In this document: positions 1 to 8,680 of the stretch, one piece after another
Numbering within the stretch: the first letter of the stretch is position 1
How the letters are laid out: each line of letters starts with the position of its first letter
NCBI GenBank assembly: GCA_044371425.1
Contig: JBILTR010000011.1
Coordinates: forward strand, 62,001-126,000
Reading direction: 5' to 3'
DNA length: 64,000 nt
DNA from: JBEISR01 sp044371425
Lineage (GTDB): Bacteria; Planctomycetota; Planctomycetia; Pirellulales; Pirellulaceae
Position numbers and translations under genes: made by a program
The notes under the pieces: model-generated
What the model was told of the DNA's origin: nothing
Databases searched by the model: none
What the model saw: only the letters and a program-made list of their open reading frames with translations

Positions 1-790
1 CTTCTAGCGCGGCAATCGTTGCCAAAGTGGTCTCGATATTGCCAGGGACTCCCAGCTGGTTGCAGTGCAGATGCAAAGGGTGCGGCAGGCCGAGTCGATC
101 GACGGCGCTCGCCAGCGCGACCAGGATCGCGCGCCCGGTGACTCCGTAGCGCGGGTGAGGGGTATCCAGCGACGTCGATCCCTGCCCCTCCTTCCATGCA
201 CTGACACCGCCCGGGTTGACCACCTTGACTCCATAGCACTGGTGCGCCGCAACCATCCATGCGACGTAGTCATCGACCCATTGCTGGCTGCATCCTCCGG
301 CCAGCTGTTCCAGCAGCAGTGTCTCGTTCCCCAGCACCAGATACCCGCCCGTGTCCAGATGAGGCAGATCGGACAGTTCAAGGTGCGTCTGTCGGGCGGT
401 GCAGGGAGCCACCGCAGGTTCCATCGCGACCCCGTAACCCATCTCCAAGTAGCGCCGGCCAGTCTCCCAAGCAGGCGGTACCGGACTGGTCAGTCGGTGA
501 TGGCCCGCCGACTCCTTCCACCACGCCCCCGATCCGCTCCATCGCGCCGATTCGGGTAGTAGCCAACGAGCCAAGTTGACCTTGCCGCCGCCGACATGGG
601 TGTGCAGATCGATTCCGGCGGCCATCACCAAGCAACCGGTGGCGTCGATCACCATGCAAGGGGTGCCTTCGGGAGGAGCTGTTGCGATGCGATCGGAACA
701 CAAGTAGAGGTCCGCCGCGATCGGCTGGGGCCACTGGGAGGGATCGCAAAGCAATCCTCCGCGAATCACCCGCCATCGATCACCGCTCAT
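1..790 (-). CDS. fhcA: Formylmethanofuran dehydrogenase subunit A (FhcA/FwdA), 3' end outside window
   Basis: Reading the minus strand from an ATG at 790 gives 263 codons without a stop up to the window edge. The product begins MSGDRWRVIRGG and carries the amidohydrolase metal motif D-L-H-T-H followed by VGGGKVN at about residues 69-80, then GYGVAMEPAV at about 121, both typical of the FwdA/FhcA family. FhcA is the formyl-transfer/hydrolase subunit of the Fhc complex, which handles formyl groups on methanofuran-like cofactors in tetrahydromethanopterin-linked C1 oxidation; planctomycetes are known to carry this pathway. A purine-rich stretch (GAGGGAGAGGGG) just precedes the ATG. The C-terminal half is missing because the window ends, not because the gene is broken. 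The family call is firm; cellular role is by homology. Confidence 0.85.
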   Translation of the reverse strand, partial: MSGDRWRVIRGGLLCDPSQWPQPIAADLYLCSDRIATAPPEGTPCMVIDATGCLVMAAGIDLHTHVGGGKVNLARWLLPESARWSGSGAWWKESAGHHRLTSPVPPAWETGRRYLEMGYGVAMEPAVAPCTARQTHLELSDLPHLDTGGYLVLGNETLLLEQLAGGCSQQWVDDYVAWMVAAHQCYGVKVVNPGGVSAWKEGQGSTSLDTPHPRYGVTGRAILVALASAVDRLGLPHPLHLHCNQLGVPGNIETTLATIAALE

Positions 791-1194
791 ACCCCTCTCC
801 CTCAAGATCCCAACTCCACGGTTCCCATCTGCAGGTTCCCCCAGACAGCGATTGCACCCCGTCTGGGTGTTCCCCCTTGGAACTGCGAACACTCAGTTCG
901 CTTCCCAAGCCACCTTTAACCCTAGAGGATCCAAGGGCTGGCGGCCATAGCGATCCCATCGAACCGGCTGCCGTCGATTCGATCGCCAACGAAAAATCAT
1001 CTCGGTTGAACCTTCAGTGGCGGGCTTCATCCGAAAACGGCATCGCTGGGAGGGAGGTCTGCGTCGAACTGCCCAGGTGGGTGGCGTTCGGGCTGGGGAT
1101 GGGGGTGGCGTTGAGCGATTTTCGGAAGATGGTTACGATTGGTTGCGACTGGAATGTTCGTTTTGCCCCGAAAAACTGTCTCGAATGAGGAACA
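791..1194. other. Divergent intergenic region between fhcA and gap
   Basis: These 404 bases separate the fhcA start (minus) from the gap start (plus) and should hold both promoters. I see no convincing -35/-10 pair and no gene; the open frames here have no recognisable protein features. The gap ribosome-binding site is probably TGAGGA at about 1184-1190. Confidence 0.5.
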
Positions 1195-2229
1195 ATGCCC
1201 GTGGCTATTCGCGTCGCTATCAATGGATTTGGTCGTATTGGTCGACTTACCTTTCGCAATCTGATGAAGCGGTCCAACGAATTTGAAGTGGTCGCGATCA
1301 ACGATCTGACCGACAACCAAATGCTTGCCACGCTGCTGAAGTACGACAGCGTCCATGGTCGCTACGACGGAACCGTGACCGCCGACGACACCCACCTGAC
1401 GGTCAACGGGAAGAAGATCCTGGCGTTGTCCGAGCGAGATCCGGCCAACTTGCCATGGGGCAAGGAAAAGGTCGATGTGGTGATCGAGAGCACCGGGATT
1501 TTCGTCGGCCGCGCAGCCAACGGAAAAGCCGGCTACGATACCCACCTCCAGGCCGGTGCCAAGCGAGTGGTCTTGAGCGCTCCAGCCAAGGATGGTGCTG
1601 ACCTGACGGTGGTGCTAGGGGTCAACGACGACAAACTATCTGCCAACCACCTCTGCATCTCCAACGCCAGCTGCACCACCAACTGCTTAGCCCCGGTGGC
1701 CAAGGTGCTGCATGACACCTTCGGCATCGAAAGTGGTCTGATGACTACGGTCCATGCCTACACCAACGATCAGAACGTTCAGGATCTGCCTCACAAGGAT
1801 CCTTACCGAGCCCGTGCGGCGGCGGTCAACATCATCCCAACCACCACCGGTGCCGCTTCGGCAGTCGGTCTGGTGATTCCGGAACTGAAAGGGAAGCTGA
1901 CCGGGATCGCTCTCCGCGTACCTGTGGCCACCGGCAGCGTGGTCGACCTGACCGCCAATCTCAGCCGCGAAACGACCGCCAAGGAAATCAACGAGGCGGT
2001 GCGAGCGGCTGCCGAGGGCAAGATGAAGGGGATCCTCAGCTACACCGAAGATCCGATTGTCAGCAGCGACATCATCGACGACTCCCACAGCTCGATCTTC
2101 GCTGCCGACTTCACCCAGGTGCTCGGGGACAAAGGGAAGCTGGCGAAGATCGTCAGCTGGTACGACAACGAATGGGGCTATAGCTGCCGCACCGCTGACC
2201 TGTGCGCTCGGCTAGCCAAGTTCCTCTGA
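1195..2229 (+). CDS. gap: Type I glyceraldehyde-3-phosphate dehydrogenase
   Basis: The 344-residue protein has the normal length for phosphorylating GAPDH. It shows the Rossmann motif INGFGRIGR at residues 9-17, the catalytic centre SNASCTTNC with Cys160, and the partner His187 in TTVHAYT. An aspartate after the second beta strand (VAINDLTD) fits NAD rather than NADP preference. The enzyme converts glyceraldehyde 3-phosphate to 1,3-bisphosphoglycerate in cytoplasmic glycolysis/gluconeogenesis. The ATG follows TGAGGA at 5 bases. It stands alone and is followed by a GC-rich hairpin that probably ends its transcript. Nothing is unusual in the active site. Confidence 0.97.
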   Translation: MPVAIRVAINGFGRIGRLTFRNLMKRSNEFEVVAINDLTDNQMLATLLKYDSVHGRYDGTVTADDTHLTVNGKKILALSERDPANLPWGKEKVDVVIESTGIFVGRAANGKAGYDTHLQAGAKRVVLSAPAKDGADLTVVLGVNDDKLSANHLCISNASCTTNCLAPVAKVLHDTFGIESGLMTTVHAYTNDQNVQDLPHKDPYRARAAAVNIIPTTTGAASAVGLVIPELKGKLTGIALRVPVATGSVVDLTANLSRETTAKEINEAVRAAAEGKMKGILSYTEDPIVSSDIIDDSHSSIFAADFTQVLGDKGKLAKIVSWYDNEWGYSCRTADLCARLAKFL

Positions 2230-2256
2230 TCTCTCGGTCGCTCAATGCCCCGCCAA

Positions 2257-2294
2257 ACGTCTGGCCGGCCGTCTCGCGCTGGCCGGCCGGACGT
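2257..2294 (+). terminator. GC-rich hairpin after gap
   Basis: Arms 2257-2270 (ACGTCTGGCCGGCC) and 2281-2294 pair over 14 bp with a single mismatch around a 10-base loop, starting 27 bases after the gap stop codon. There is only a weak T-rich stretch downstream (TTTGTTG from about 2320), so it may be an intrinsic terminator or simply a 3'-end stabilising hairpin. Confidence 0.5.
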
Positions 2295-2842
2295 GCCTCG
2301 CGATTTGCCAGGGCATCTTTGTTGCGACCCGCCGGTGGTTCGATCTGGTCTTGCGAGTCGTTTCTCGCACTCAGCCACACTCGGAAATTTGGAAACCGAT
2401 GGTCTCTCTGACCAGGCTGCCCGTCCGTAGGCGTTTGCTACCGACTGCTACACCGCGCGGTTCCGTGCCGGATCACCGCCCCATTTCCAGCAGCACGGCA
2501 CGAGCCGCTAGGTACTTTTCCTCGCCAGACGACGCATTCCGGCGGGCTTGCGTCCTGTGGCTACGAACTGAAAGAAGGCAGCACCTTTTGCCAAACTGCC
2601 GTAGGGAAAAAGTGAGATCCATCCCGAGCTGGCGTCGAAGGGTTGCAACTGTAGCCCTCGCCGGTAACCCATCAGCGTTCCCACTGCGCTTGGCCGGACG
2701 GATACTTCCGTCAGGACACACGATGGATGCCATGGCCTTCCCTAGGCGACTCCCGAGGGAAGCAGCGAAGTGATCGCCGCCCCGAGGGATCCAAGATGGG
2801 CCGAAAAAACGGCTTGCCAGCGGCGCTGCTCCTCGTCCTCGG
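2295..2842. other. Intergenic, no gene recognised
   Basis: About 550 bases between gap and the convergent glmS operon. Open frames on both strands lack protein-like composition and have no ribosome-binding sites. I see nothing else definite in it. Confidence 0.4.
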
Positions 2843-3055
2843 TCAATCGAGGCAATCACCGGCGGTGACGATGAGCGTTTCGTCCCCATGATCCGCCGAT
2901 GGGACGATGCGGGTCACGGAAACCTTGTTGCGTTGCAGCGATTCGATCTCGCTCAGCAATAAGGAGAACGCTTGCTGGATTTCCAGAGCCGCCTGTTCTC
3001 CCAGGGCGCTGCGAAGCGACTTGCAGGTGTCTTGACTGAGCATTCGTTCCAGCAT
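2843..3055 (-). CDS. Small conserved-looking protein downstream of glmS
   Basis: A 70-residue protein starting at an ATG with AAGGAA about 10 bases upstream; a TTG seven codons earlier (3076) is an alternative. The sequence looks like a real soluble helical protein: LERMLSQDTCKSLRSALG, then an amphipathic helix with SLLLSEIESL, then a short beta-rich acidic C-terminus. No domain is recognised. It lies 48 bases after the glmS stop on the same strand and is probably co-transcribed with it. Function unknown; the call rests on composition, start signal and spacing. Confidence 0.6.
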   Translation of the reverse strand: MLERMLSQDTCKSLRSALGEQAALEIQQAFSLLLSEIESLQRNKVSVTRIVPSADHGDETLIVTAGDCLD

Positions 3056-3103
3056 GGTATGGAGTTCCTTGTTCAAAAAAAGCAGTTGCCGAAGGCAAGT
3101 CGG

Positions 3104-4972
3104 TCATTCCACCGTGACGCTCTTGGCCAGGTTGCGTGGTTTGTCGACATCGCACCCGCGGAGCATGGCGATTTGGTAGGCCAGCAACTGCAGGGGGATG
3201 ACGGTGACGATCGGCTGCAGAAGGGGGTGGATCGATGGGATCTGGACGATGCGGTCTGCCAGTTGTTCCAGTTGGCGATCGACAAAATCGGTGATCGCGA
3301 TGACCGGCCCTCCCCGCGCCTTGACCTCCTGAAGGTTGCTCATCACCTTGTCGTAGACGGGACCTTTGGAGAGAAGGAAGACGGAAGGGACGCTGGGTTC
3401 CACCAGAGCGATGGGGCCATGCTTCATCTCGGCCGCAGGGTAGCCTTCGGCATGCAGGTAGCTGATTTCTTTTAGCTTGAGCGCCCCTTCGAGCGCGGTG
3501 GGGAACAGGCAGTGTCTTCCCAGGTACAAAATGGTGCTTGCGTCCTGGTACTCTTCAGCGATCTGAAAGACTTGATCGCGGGTTTCCAATGCCTGCTGCA
3601 CCGCTTCCGGCAGTCGTTCCAGCGCTTCGATCCACTCCATCCCCTGCTCAAAACTCAGGTGACGCATCCGTCCGAAATGAAGGCCAAGGAGAGCCAGGAT
3701 CACGACCTGGGAGGTGAATGCCTTGGTGGATGCAACGCCAATCTCGGGCCCTGCGTGCAGGTAGACCCCACCGTCGGCTTCTCGCGAGATGCTGCTGCCG
3801 ACGTGATTGCAGATCGCCAGGGAAGGGTGACCCTTCCGCTTCAATTCACGAATCGCTGCCAAGGTATCAGCCGTCTCCCCGCTCTGGCTGATCCCGAAGA
3901 CGACGGTCTGCCGATCGACTGGAGGATTGCGATACCGCAATTCGCTGGCGTACTCCACTTCCACTGGAAGCCTCGCCAGCTCCTCGATCATGTACTCGCC
4001 GATCAGCGCCGCATGCCAGCTGGTGCCGCACCCGGTGAGAATCAGCCGGTCGACATGACGCAGCTGCATCGGCGTTAGATTGAGCCCACCGAGGACACTG
4101 GTGGCATGGGTGCGGTCGAGGCGGCCACGCAGCGCGTTGCGAATCGCTTCGGGTTGCTGAAAAATCTCCTTGAGCATGAAATTCGGATAACCATCCAACC
4201 CCTGCTCCAGTTCGACACCATCCAGACTCTGGATGCTGGGGGAGATTGTTCCGTGGTCGCGATGGATCACCTGGATGGAACGCGCCGTGATGATGGCGAT
4301 CTGGTGATCGACCAACGTGATGATGCGGTCGGTATGACCCGCCAGAGGCGCTGTGTCGCTGGAAAGAAACAGTTCACCACGTCCCAGTCCAATGACCAGT
4401 GGGCTGCCCAGGCGAGCAGCTAAAAGGAAATCGGGGCGGTCCTTGAACAGCACCGCCAACCCATAAGTCCCCCGCAACTGTTCCAACACCCCTTGCAGCA
4501 GACGCGCGTAGGCGCTGGGCGAAGCCCCCATGGGGTCCCGAAACTGCTCGTCCGACTCCAATGCATAGGCGATCAGATGAGCGATCACTTCCGTATCGGT
4601 TTGGGAGTCAAATTGAACGCCCCGCGCCTCCAGCGCGTCACGCAATTCCTGATAGTTTTCGATCACGCCATTGTGGACGACCGCGACGGAGCCGTCGCCA
4701 CCGAAATGGGGATGGGCGTTTTCTCGAGTCGCTGGGCCGTGGGTGGCCCAACGCGTGTGGCCAATCCCAAGCCCCCCTTCCAGATCTCCCTCGGCAACGA
4801 CGCGAGCCAACTGTTCGATTCGCCCTACCGATCGAACGCGTTCCAGCTTGCCAGCCGTGGAGAGGATCGCCACCCCCGAGCTGTCATAGCCGCGATACTC
4901 CAGCCTCCTTAAACCTTCCAGAAGAAAGGGGACGGCCGAGCGGCTTCCGATGTAGCCGACAATTCCACACAT
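3104..4972 (-). CDS. glmS: Glutamine--fructose-6-phosphate aminotransferase (isomerising)
   Basis: GlmS makes glucosamine 6-phosphate from fructose 6-phosphate and glutamine, the entry step to UDP-GlcNAc for peptidoglycan and glycans. I place the start at the ATG at 4972 because the protein must begin M-C-G-I-V-G, with Cys2 as the N-terminal nucleophile of the glutaminase domain; a TTG seven codons upstream keeps the frame open but would bury that cysteine. The 622-residue protein shows YRGYDSSG, RWATHG and the HNG loop, two SIS domains (ILTGCGTSWHAAL at about 300) and the family C-terminus LAKSVTVE. It is on the same strand as the GlmU-like gene 363 bases upstream, consistent with one pathway. 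No glmS ribozyme was recognised in that gap. Confidence 0.96.
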   Translation of the reverse strand: MCGIVGYIGSRSAVPFLLEGLRRLEYRGYDSSGVAILSTAGKLERVRSVGRIEQLARVVAEGDLEGGLGIGHTRWATHGPATRENAHPHFGGDGSVAVVHNGVIENYQELRDALEARGVQFDSQTDTEVIAHLIAYALESDEQFRDPMGASPSAYARLLQGVLEQLRGTYGLAVLFKDRPDFLLAARLGSPLVIGLGRGELFLSSDTAPLAGHTDRIITLVDHQIAIITARSIQVIHRDHGTISPSIQSLDGVELEQGLDGYPNFMLKEIFQQPEAIRNALRGRLDRTHATSVLGGLNLTPMQLRHVDRLILTGCGTSWHAALIGEYMIEELARLPVEVEYASELRYRNPPVDRQTVVFGISQSGETADTLAAIRELKRKGHPSLAICNHVGSSISREADGGVYLHAGPEIGVASTKAFTSQVVILALLGLHFGRMRHLSFEQGMEWIEALERLPEAVQQALETRDQVFQIAEEYQDASTILYLGRHCLFPTALEGALKLKEISYLHAEGYPAAEMKHGPIALVEPSVPSVFLLSKGPVYDKVMSNLQEVKARGGPVIAITDFVDRQLEQLADRIVQIPSIHPLLQPIVTVIPLQLLAYQIAMLRGCDVDKPRNLAKSVTVE

Positions 4973-5179
4973 CGCATGTCTCCAATCGATCAACGCACTC
5001 CCCCGCTGCTCGGCGGAGGCGTCATTTCCTGCAAAAAGAAGAGTAGAAGAGGAGCCCGTTGACGGTACTTGCCCTGGAAAGATTTTTCAAACCGCCCTGA
5101 GGAGTGAGCAACTCCATGGATCGGGGGGGATCGGTTGCACTGGCGGAGGCAGGCGGGGCACGGGATGCCCCAAACTGGT

Positions 5180-5210
5180 CCTTCAAGGGTTGCGTTTCCA
5201 CCCTTGAAGG
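5180..5210. repeat. Perfect inverted repeat between the GlmU-like gene and glmS
   Basis: Arms CCTTCAAGGGT (5180-5190) and ACCCTTGAAGG (5200-5210) pair perfectly over 11 bp around a 9-base loop. It is about 125 bases past the GlmU-like stop and about 207 bases before the glmS start, both on the minus strand. No T-tract follows on either strand, so an intrinsic terminator is unlikely; an mRNA-processing or regulatory hairpin in the glmS leader is possible. The rest of the 363-base gap (4973-5335) holds no gene. Confidence 0.45.
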
Positions 5211-5335
5211 GAGTGGCCGCGATTGAAGCAAAATCGGAAATTCATAAAAATTTCTTTCGATCCGCCCGCGCTGCCTTTTGGCGAGCCGGCGCTGTCCGGG
5301 TGGCGATCCCTGCAATCCCCTTGCCGCACAATCTG

Positions 5336-6577
5336 TCACTCCACCTGGACTCGCTCCTCCCGCGTCGCCTCATACAGCGACTCGATCAAGGCGATGTCGC
5401 ACGGTCGCTGCGGGACTTGCCTTCGAGCGAACATGCGGGCTTGGGTAGCGATCATCACCGAAGCGGGGAGGGTAGCGACCTGGCCGAACAGTTTGGCGTA
5501 ATTGGTAAAGCTAGGGACGTTGGTGGTGACAAAACCATACAGCGCGCTACAGACGCCAACCCACTTGCCCGTGAAGATGCTGGTGTTGATCGCCGACTTG
5601 CTGTAGTCGCCGATCATGCAGCCAAGGAACTGCATCCCGGTAGCGACTTTTTCTGCCGGATAATCGACCGAAATCAGACCGTAGGTGTTCTTGAGGTCGC
5701 TGGTGCAAGTGCCGGCGCCCAGGTTGACCCAGCTACCGACGTAGGAATGCCCGAGAAATCCGTGATGCTGTTTGTTGGTATAGGGTTCGATGATCGAGGC
5801 TTCCACCTCGCCTCCAATTTTCGTTGTATGCCCCGCCGCGACACCGTCCTTTAAGGAGGCATGTTCCAGCACACGGCACTTGCGCCCCAGGTGCAGCGGC
5901 CCTCGCAACAGGCTGTAGGGACCTACCTGAACCAGTTCCTCCAAGATCACCGGTCCGGTTGCCACATCGATGGTGCATGCTTCGGGCAGCTGGACGCCCT
6001 GCGCGACAAAGACTCCATCCTTCAGCTGCTGATACCCCCCTCGCTCGATGCGCCACTGGAGGTTTTCCTGAAGGGTCTGCATGTGCTGCAAGATCACCTC
6101 ATGCGGCCAAGCAAACGCCTCCAGGTGCTGCGCATCCCTCGCGCTGGGCAGGTGACTGATCCGGGTCTGAAAATAGCGACGGCCGCACTGCTGCACCTGG
6201 TCAAAGGTTTCCTGCGGCCCCACCACGGCGACCACCTCGCCCCGGTCCTGAAACCAAATGGGTGGAGCACCTGGGTGGTGGCGAGCCATTGCGTCGGCTA
6301 GCCGCTGCCAGTTGCTTTTCGATGGAACCAACCGAGCCGATACGATCAGTTGGGGACGCGAATCTGGCGCGGCAAGATGCATCGAACGAAGCGCGGGGAA
6401 GTCGCTCGCCTGGATCGCTTCCAGATACGAGCGGCTGATCCCATAACAAGGTACCGACAACTGCTCCAACCAATCGACCAATCGCAGACTGCCACAACTG
6501 ATGGCGGCAGCCAGACGCGCAGTGGTCACAGGTGCCAACTGTTCGACACCTGGGTCTTCGATCACGATCACCGACAT
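5336..6577 (-). CDS. GlmU-like sugar-nucleotidyltransferase/acyltransferase with left-handed beta-helix
   Basis: The 413-residue protein starts at the ATG at 6577, behind GAGGGGAGAAAAGAG; a longer open frame upstream has no protein character. The N-terminal half is a divergent nucleotidyltransferase-like domain (VIVIEDPGVEQLAPVTTARL). From about residue 220 it has hexapeptide beta-helix repeats with the family-diagnostic stretches KIGGEVEASII, NKQHHGFLGHSYVG and WVNLGAGTCTSDLKNTYG. These match the alternative bacterial GlmU family proposed to make UDP-GlcNAc (TIGR03991 type). Position upstream of glmS on the same strand supports amino-sugar metabolism. The N-terminal domain lacks a clear canonical G-x-G-T-R-M motif, so nucleotidyltransferase activity is inferred. 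Confidence 0.82.
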   Translation of the reverse strand: MSVIVIEDPGVEQLAPVTTARLAAAISCGSLRLVDWLEQLSVPCYGISRSYLEAIQASDFPALRSMHLAAPDSRPQLIVSARLVPSKSNWQRLADAMARHHPGAPPIWFQDRGEVVAVVGPQETFDQVQQCGRRYFQTRISHLPSARDAQHLEAFAWPHEVILQHMQTLQENLQWRIERGGYQQLKDGVFVAQGVQLPEACTIDVATGPVILEELVQVGPYSLLRGPLHLGRKCRVLEHASLKDGVAAGHTTKIGGEVEASIIEPYTNKQHHGFLGHSYVGSWVNLGAGTCTSDLKNTYGLISVDYPAEKVATGMQFLGCMIGDYSKSAINTSIFTGKWVGVCSALYGFVTTNVPSFTNYAKLFGQVATLPASVMIATQARMFARRQVPQRPCDIALIESLYEATREERVQVE

Positions 6578-7184
6578 CTCTTTTCTCCCCTCGCCATCGC
6601 GCCGTCGTTGCCGAGCCATCCTCGAAGCCATCCTCACGAGTTGTAGTCGGTTTCCGACTTTTCGCAACGGAGATGAAGTAGGATGCCGTTTCCCCGATGG
6701 AGCAACCGATCGATGGGAACCGATTGAGCGGAGGTCGGGCAAACCTAGTGCGGGGGAGGTGGCATGAAATAGAAAGCAAGGAACGCGAGGGTGCCGAGTT
6801 GGGACTGCTTTCCCTTGCGGTGCCATCGAAGGGGGGCTTCCTTCAGGGGGAGTCGACCTGGGCCCTGTGTCGCAACCCTTGCGGCAAAAGGGGGTGGCGA
6901 TTCTCGACTACCGGCCACCAGAGACCAAGTGCCATCAGTCAAACGCTAGCCATTCGGTAGCTTCTCTGTTTCGTTAAGCTGTAACGGCCAAGAGCATTGC
7001 AGTGTTTTTGCGATTCGCATCGAGTCGATCACAGAAACGACTGGCGTTCATGGATGGATGGTCCGGTGAGTGCGGCTCTGGCTCGTCTATCAGAAGCGGC
7101 ATGAACGCAACGGGTGGTGACTTCTTCGGAGAGGTCGACCATTACTTGCGTTTTCATCGGTTCAGGATAGGAGTTCCAGAACAA
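6578..7184. other. Divergent intergenic region before the porin gene
   Basis: About 607 bases between the GlmU-like start (minus) and the porin start (plus). The porin frame stays open upstream to 7002, but that extension is not protein-like and lies before the signal peptide. The porin ribosome-binding site is probably AGGATAGGAG near 7163. No clear promoter or other element seen. Confidence 0.4.
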
Positions 7185-8504
7185 ATGCGTAGGATGCGAT
7201 TGGCTTTCGCCGCGATGTTAGCGGCCAGTTGCTTTGCCTCCAGCAGTGAGGCTCAGCAAAGCGAGGCAGTCTACAAGCGGCAGATTCGACAGGTGGAATA
7301 CCAAGTGGGTGCGGTATCTCCCAGCGACGTTGCGACGGGAGTGGCGACCACTTCGTACGCCAGCAGCTGCGCTGATGGATGCGATCACGGCCAGGGTGCA
7401 GGTGCGGGTAGCTGCGATGCTTCCGCCTGCGACTCGATGGCCGGTGGTTGCCTGGGAGGCAGCTTGGGTGAGCCATGGCGATTGGTCCCAGCTGACAACG
7501 CCTTGGGCCTAAATATCGGTGGTTGGTCCAACATTGGTTACCACACCAACAACACTTTCGGAACGTTCAACACCTACAAGAACCGCGTCCAGCTGCAGCA
7601 GCAGTGGTTCTATGCAGAGAAAGTTGCGGACGGCAGCAACGGGCTGGGCTTGGGCGGACGTATCGATTACCTCTACGGTACCGATGCTCCTGATACCCAG
7701 TCATTCGGGATTCCCAACAATCACTGGGACAACGGCTGGGACAATGGGGGCGCCTATGGCCATGCCATCCCACAGCTGTATGGCGAAGTGGCGATGGGAT
7801 CGACCGCGGTGAAGGTCGGGCATTTCTTCACCATCATCGGCAACGAAGTGGTGGCGGCGACCGGTAACTTCTTCTACAGCCGTCAGTTCACCTTCTACAA
7901 TGCCGAGCCGTTCACGCATACCGGGGCTCTGGCGACGACCACCGTCGACGACCAGACCACGCTGTACAACGGCTACGTCATGGGATGGGACTCGGGCTTC
8001 GAAGACAACGGCGATGCCTACCTGGGTGGTTTCAAGCGACAGATCAGCGACAGTACTAGCCTGCTGTATGCGACTGCCCTTGGCCGTTTCGGGGAGAATA
8101 ACTGGTTGGGAGGAGAGCGTGGAACAATCCACAGCGTCCTGCTGACCAACAACCTGACCGATCGACTGACCTACATCGGACAGGCCGACTGGATGTTCAC
8201 CAACGATGCTGCGGACGTCGGTGTCCGCAACACCTTCGGCACGATCCATTACCTGATCTACAAGCTCAACGACCGCTGGTCGGTGGGATCCCGTTCGGAA
8301 TGGTTCAATGTGTCGCAGGAAGTCAACGGCATCCGCAACGCCGATCTCTACAACCAGACCTTCGGTTTCAACTATCGAGCTACCTCGAACCTGCTGTTCC
8401 GACCGGAAATCCGTCAGGTTTGGGATAAGGAAGCTCTTGGTGCCAACGACAACGGCGGCACTAGCGAAATGACCTTCGGCACCGACATGATCTTCACGTT
8501 CTAG
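7185..8504 (+). CDS. Outer-membrane porin, BBP2/OmpL-like
   Basis: The 439-residue product starts MRRMRLAFAAMLAAS, a signal peptide that ends near SSSEAQQ. A short cysteine- and glycine-rich segment follows (CADGCDHGQG, CDASACDS, five or more cysteines within about 35 residues), then a long alternation of aromatic and polar strands with N-G-W, G-G-W-S-N-I-G-Y and Y-N-R motifs and a terminal aromatic residue (MIFTF), all typical of planctomycetal beta-barrel porin family 2 proteins. It presumably forms a channel in the outer membrane; the substrate is unknown. Monocistronic: it has its own leader and an excellent terminator 31 bases downstream. The cysteine-rich neck between signal peptide and barrel is unusual for general porins. 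Confidence 0.8.
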   Translation: MRRMRLAFAAMLAASCFASSSEAQQSEAVYKRQIRQVEYQVGAVSPSDVATGVATTSYASSCADGCDHGQGAGAGSCDASACDSMAGGCLGGSLGEPWRLVPADNALGLNIGGWSNIGYHTNNTFGTFNTYKNRVQLQQQWFYAEKVADGSNGLGLGGRIDYLYGTDAPDTQSFGIPNNHWDNGWDNGGAYGHAIPQLYGEVAMGSTAVKVGHFFTIIGNEVVAATGNFFYSRQFTFYNAEPFTHTGALATTTVDDQTTLYNGYVMGWDSGFEDNGDAYLGGFKRQISDSTSLLYATALGRFGENNWLGGERGTIHSVLLTNNLTDRLTYIGQADWMFTNDAADVGVRNTFGTIHYLIYKLNDRWSVGSRSEWFNVSQEVNGIRNADLYNQTFGFNYRATSNLLFRPEIRQVWDKEALGANDNGGTSEMTFGTDMIFTF

Positions 8505-8534
8505 TCGCGGGCCTAGGCAACAAAACGCTTCTCG

Positions 8535-8572
8535 CCTCTCGGTCTGCGGTCTCCGCAGGCCGGGAGGTTTTT
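8535..8572 (+). terminator. Intrinsic terminator of the porin gene
   Basis: A 15-bp stem (arms 8535-8549 and 8553-8567, G-U pairs only at two positions) with a 3-base loop is followed by five T residues at 8568-8572. This is the classic rho-independent layout, 31 bases after the porin stop. Confidence 0.92.
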
Positions 8573-8680
8573 CATTTGGTGGCGGAGGATCCGAAGCCGC
8601 CTGAGGCTAAAATTTGCGAAGGCGTCGCGAGGGAATTTGTCGATCCATCGAGCATCCTGAATGAGGGAACCGATCCTTCC

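Noticed and set aside
378..989. Other open frames over the fhcA start region
   Set aside because: The frame read from 790 on the minus strand has strong family motifs; the others are arginine- and proline-rich shadows.
4973..5335. glmS ribozyme upstream of glmS
   Set aside because: No glmS ribozyme core recognised; the 11-bp inverted repeat alone is insufficient.
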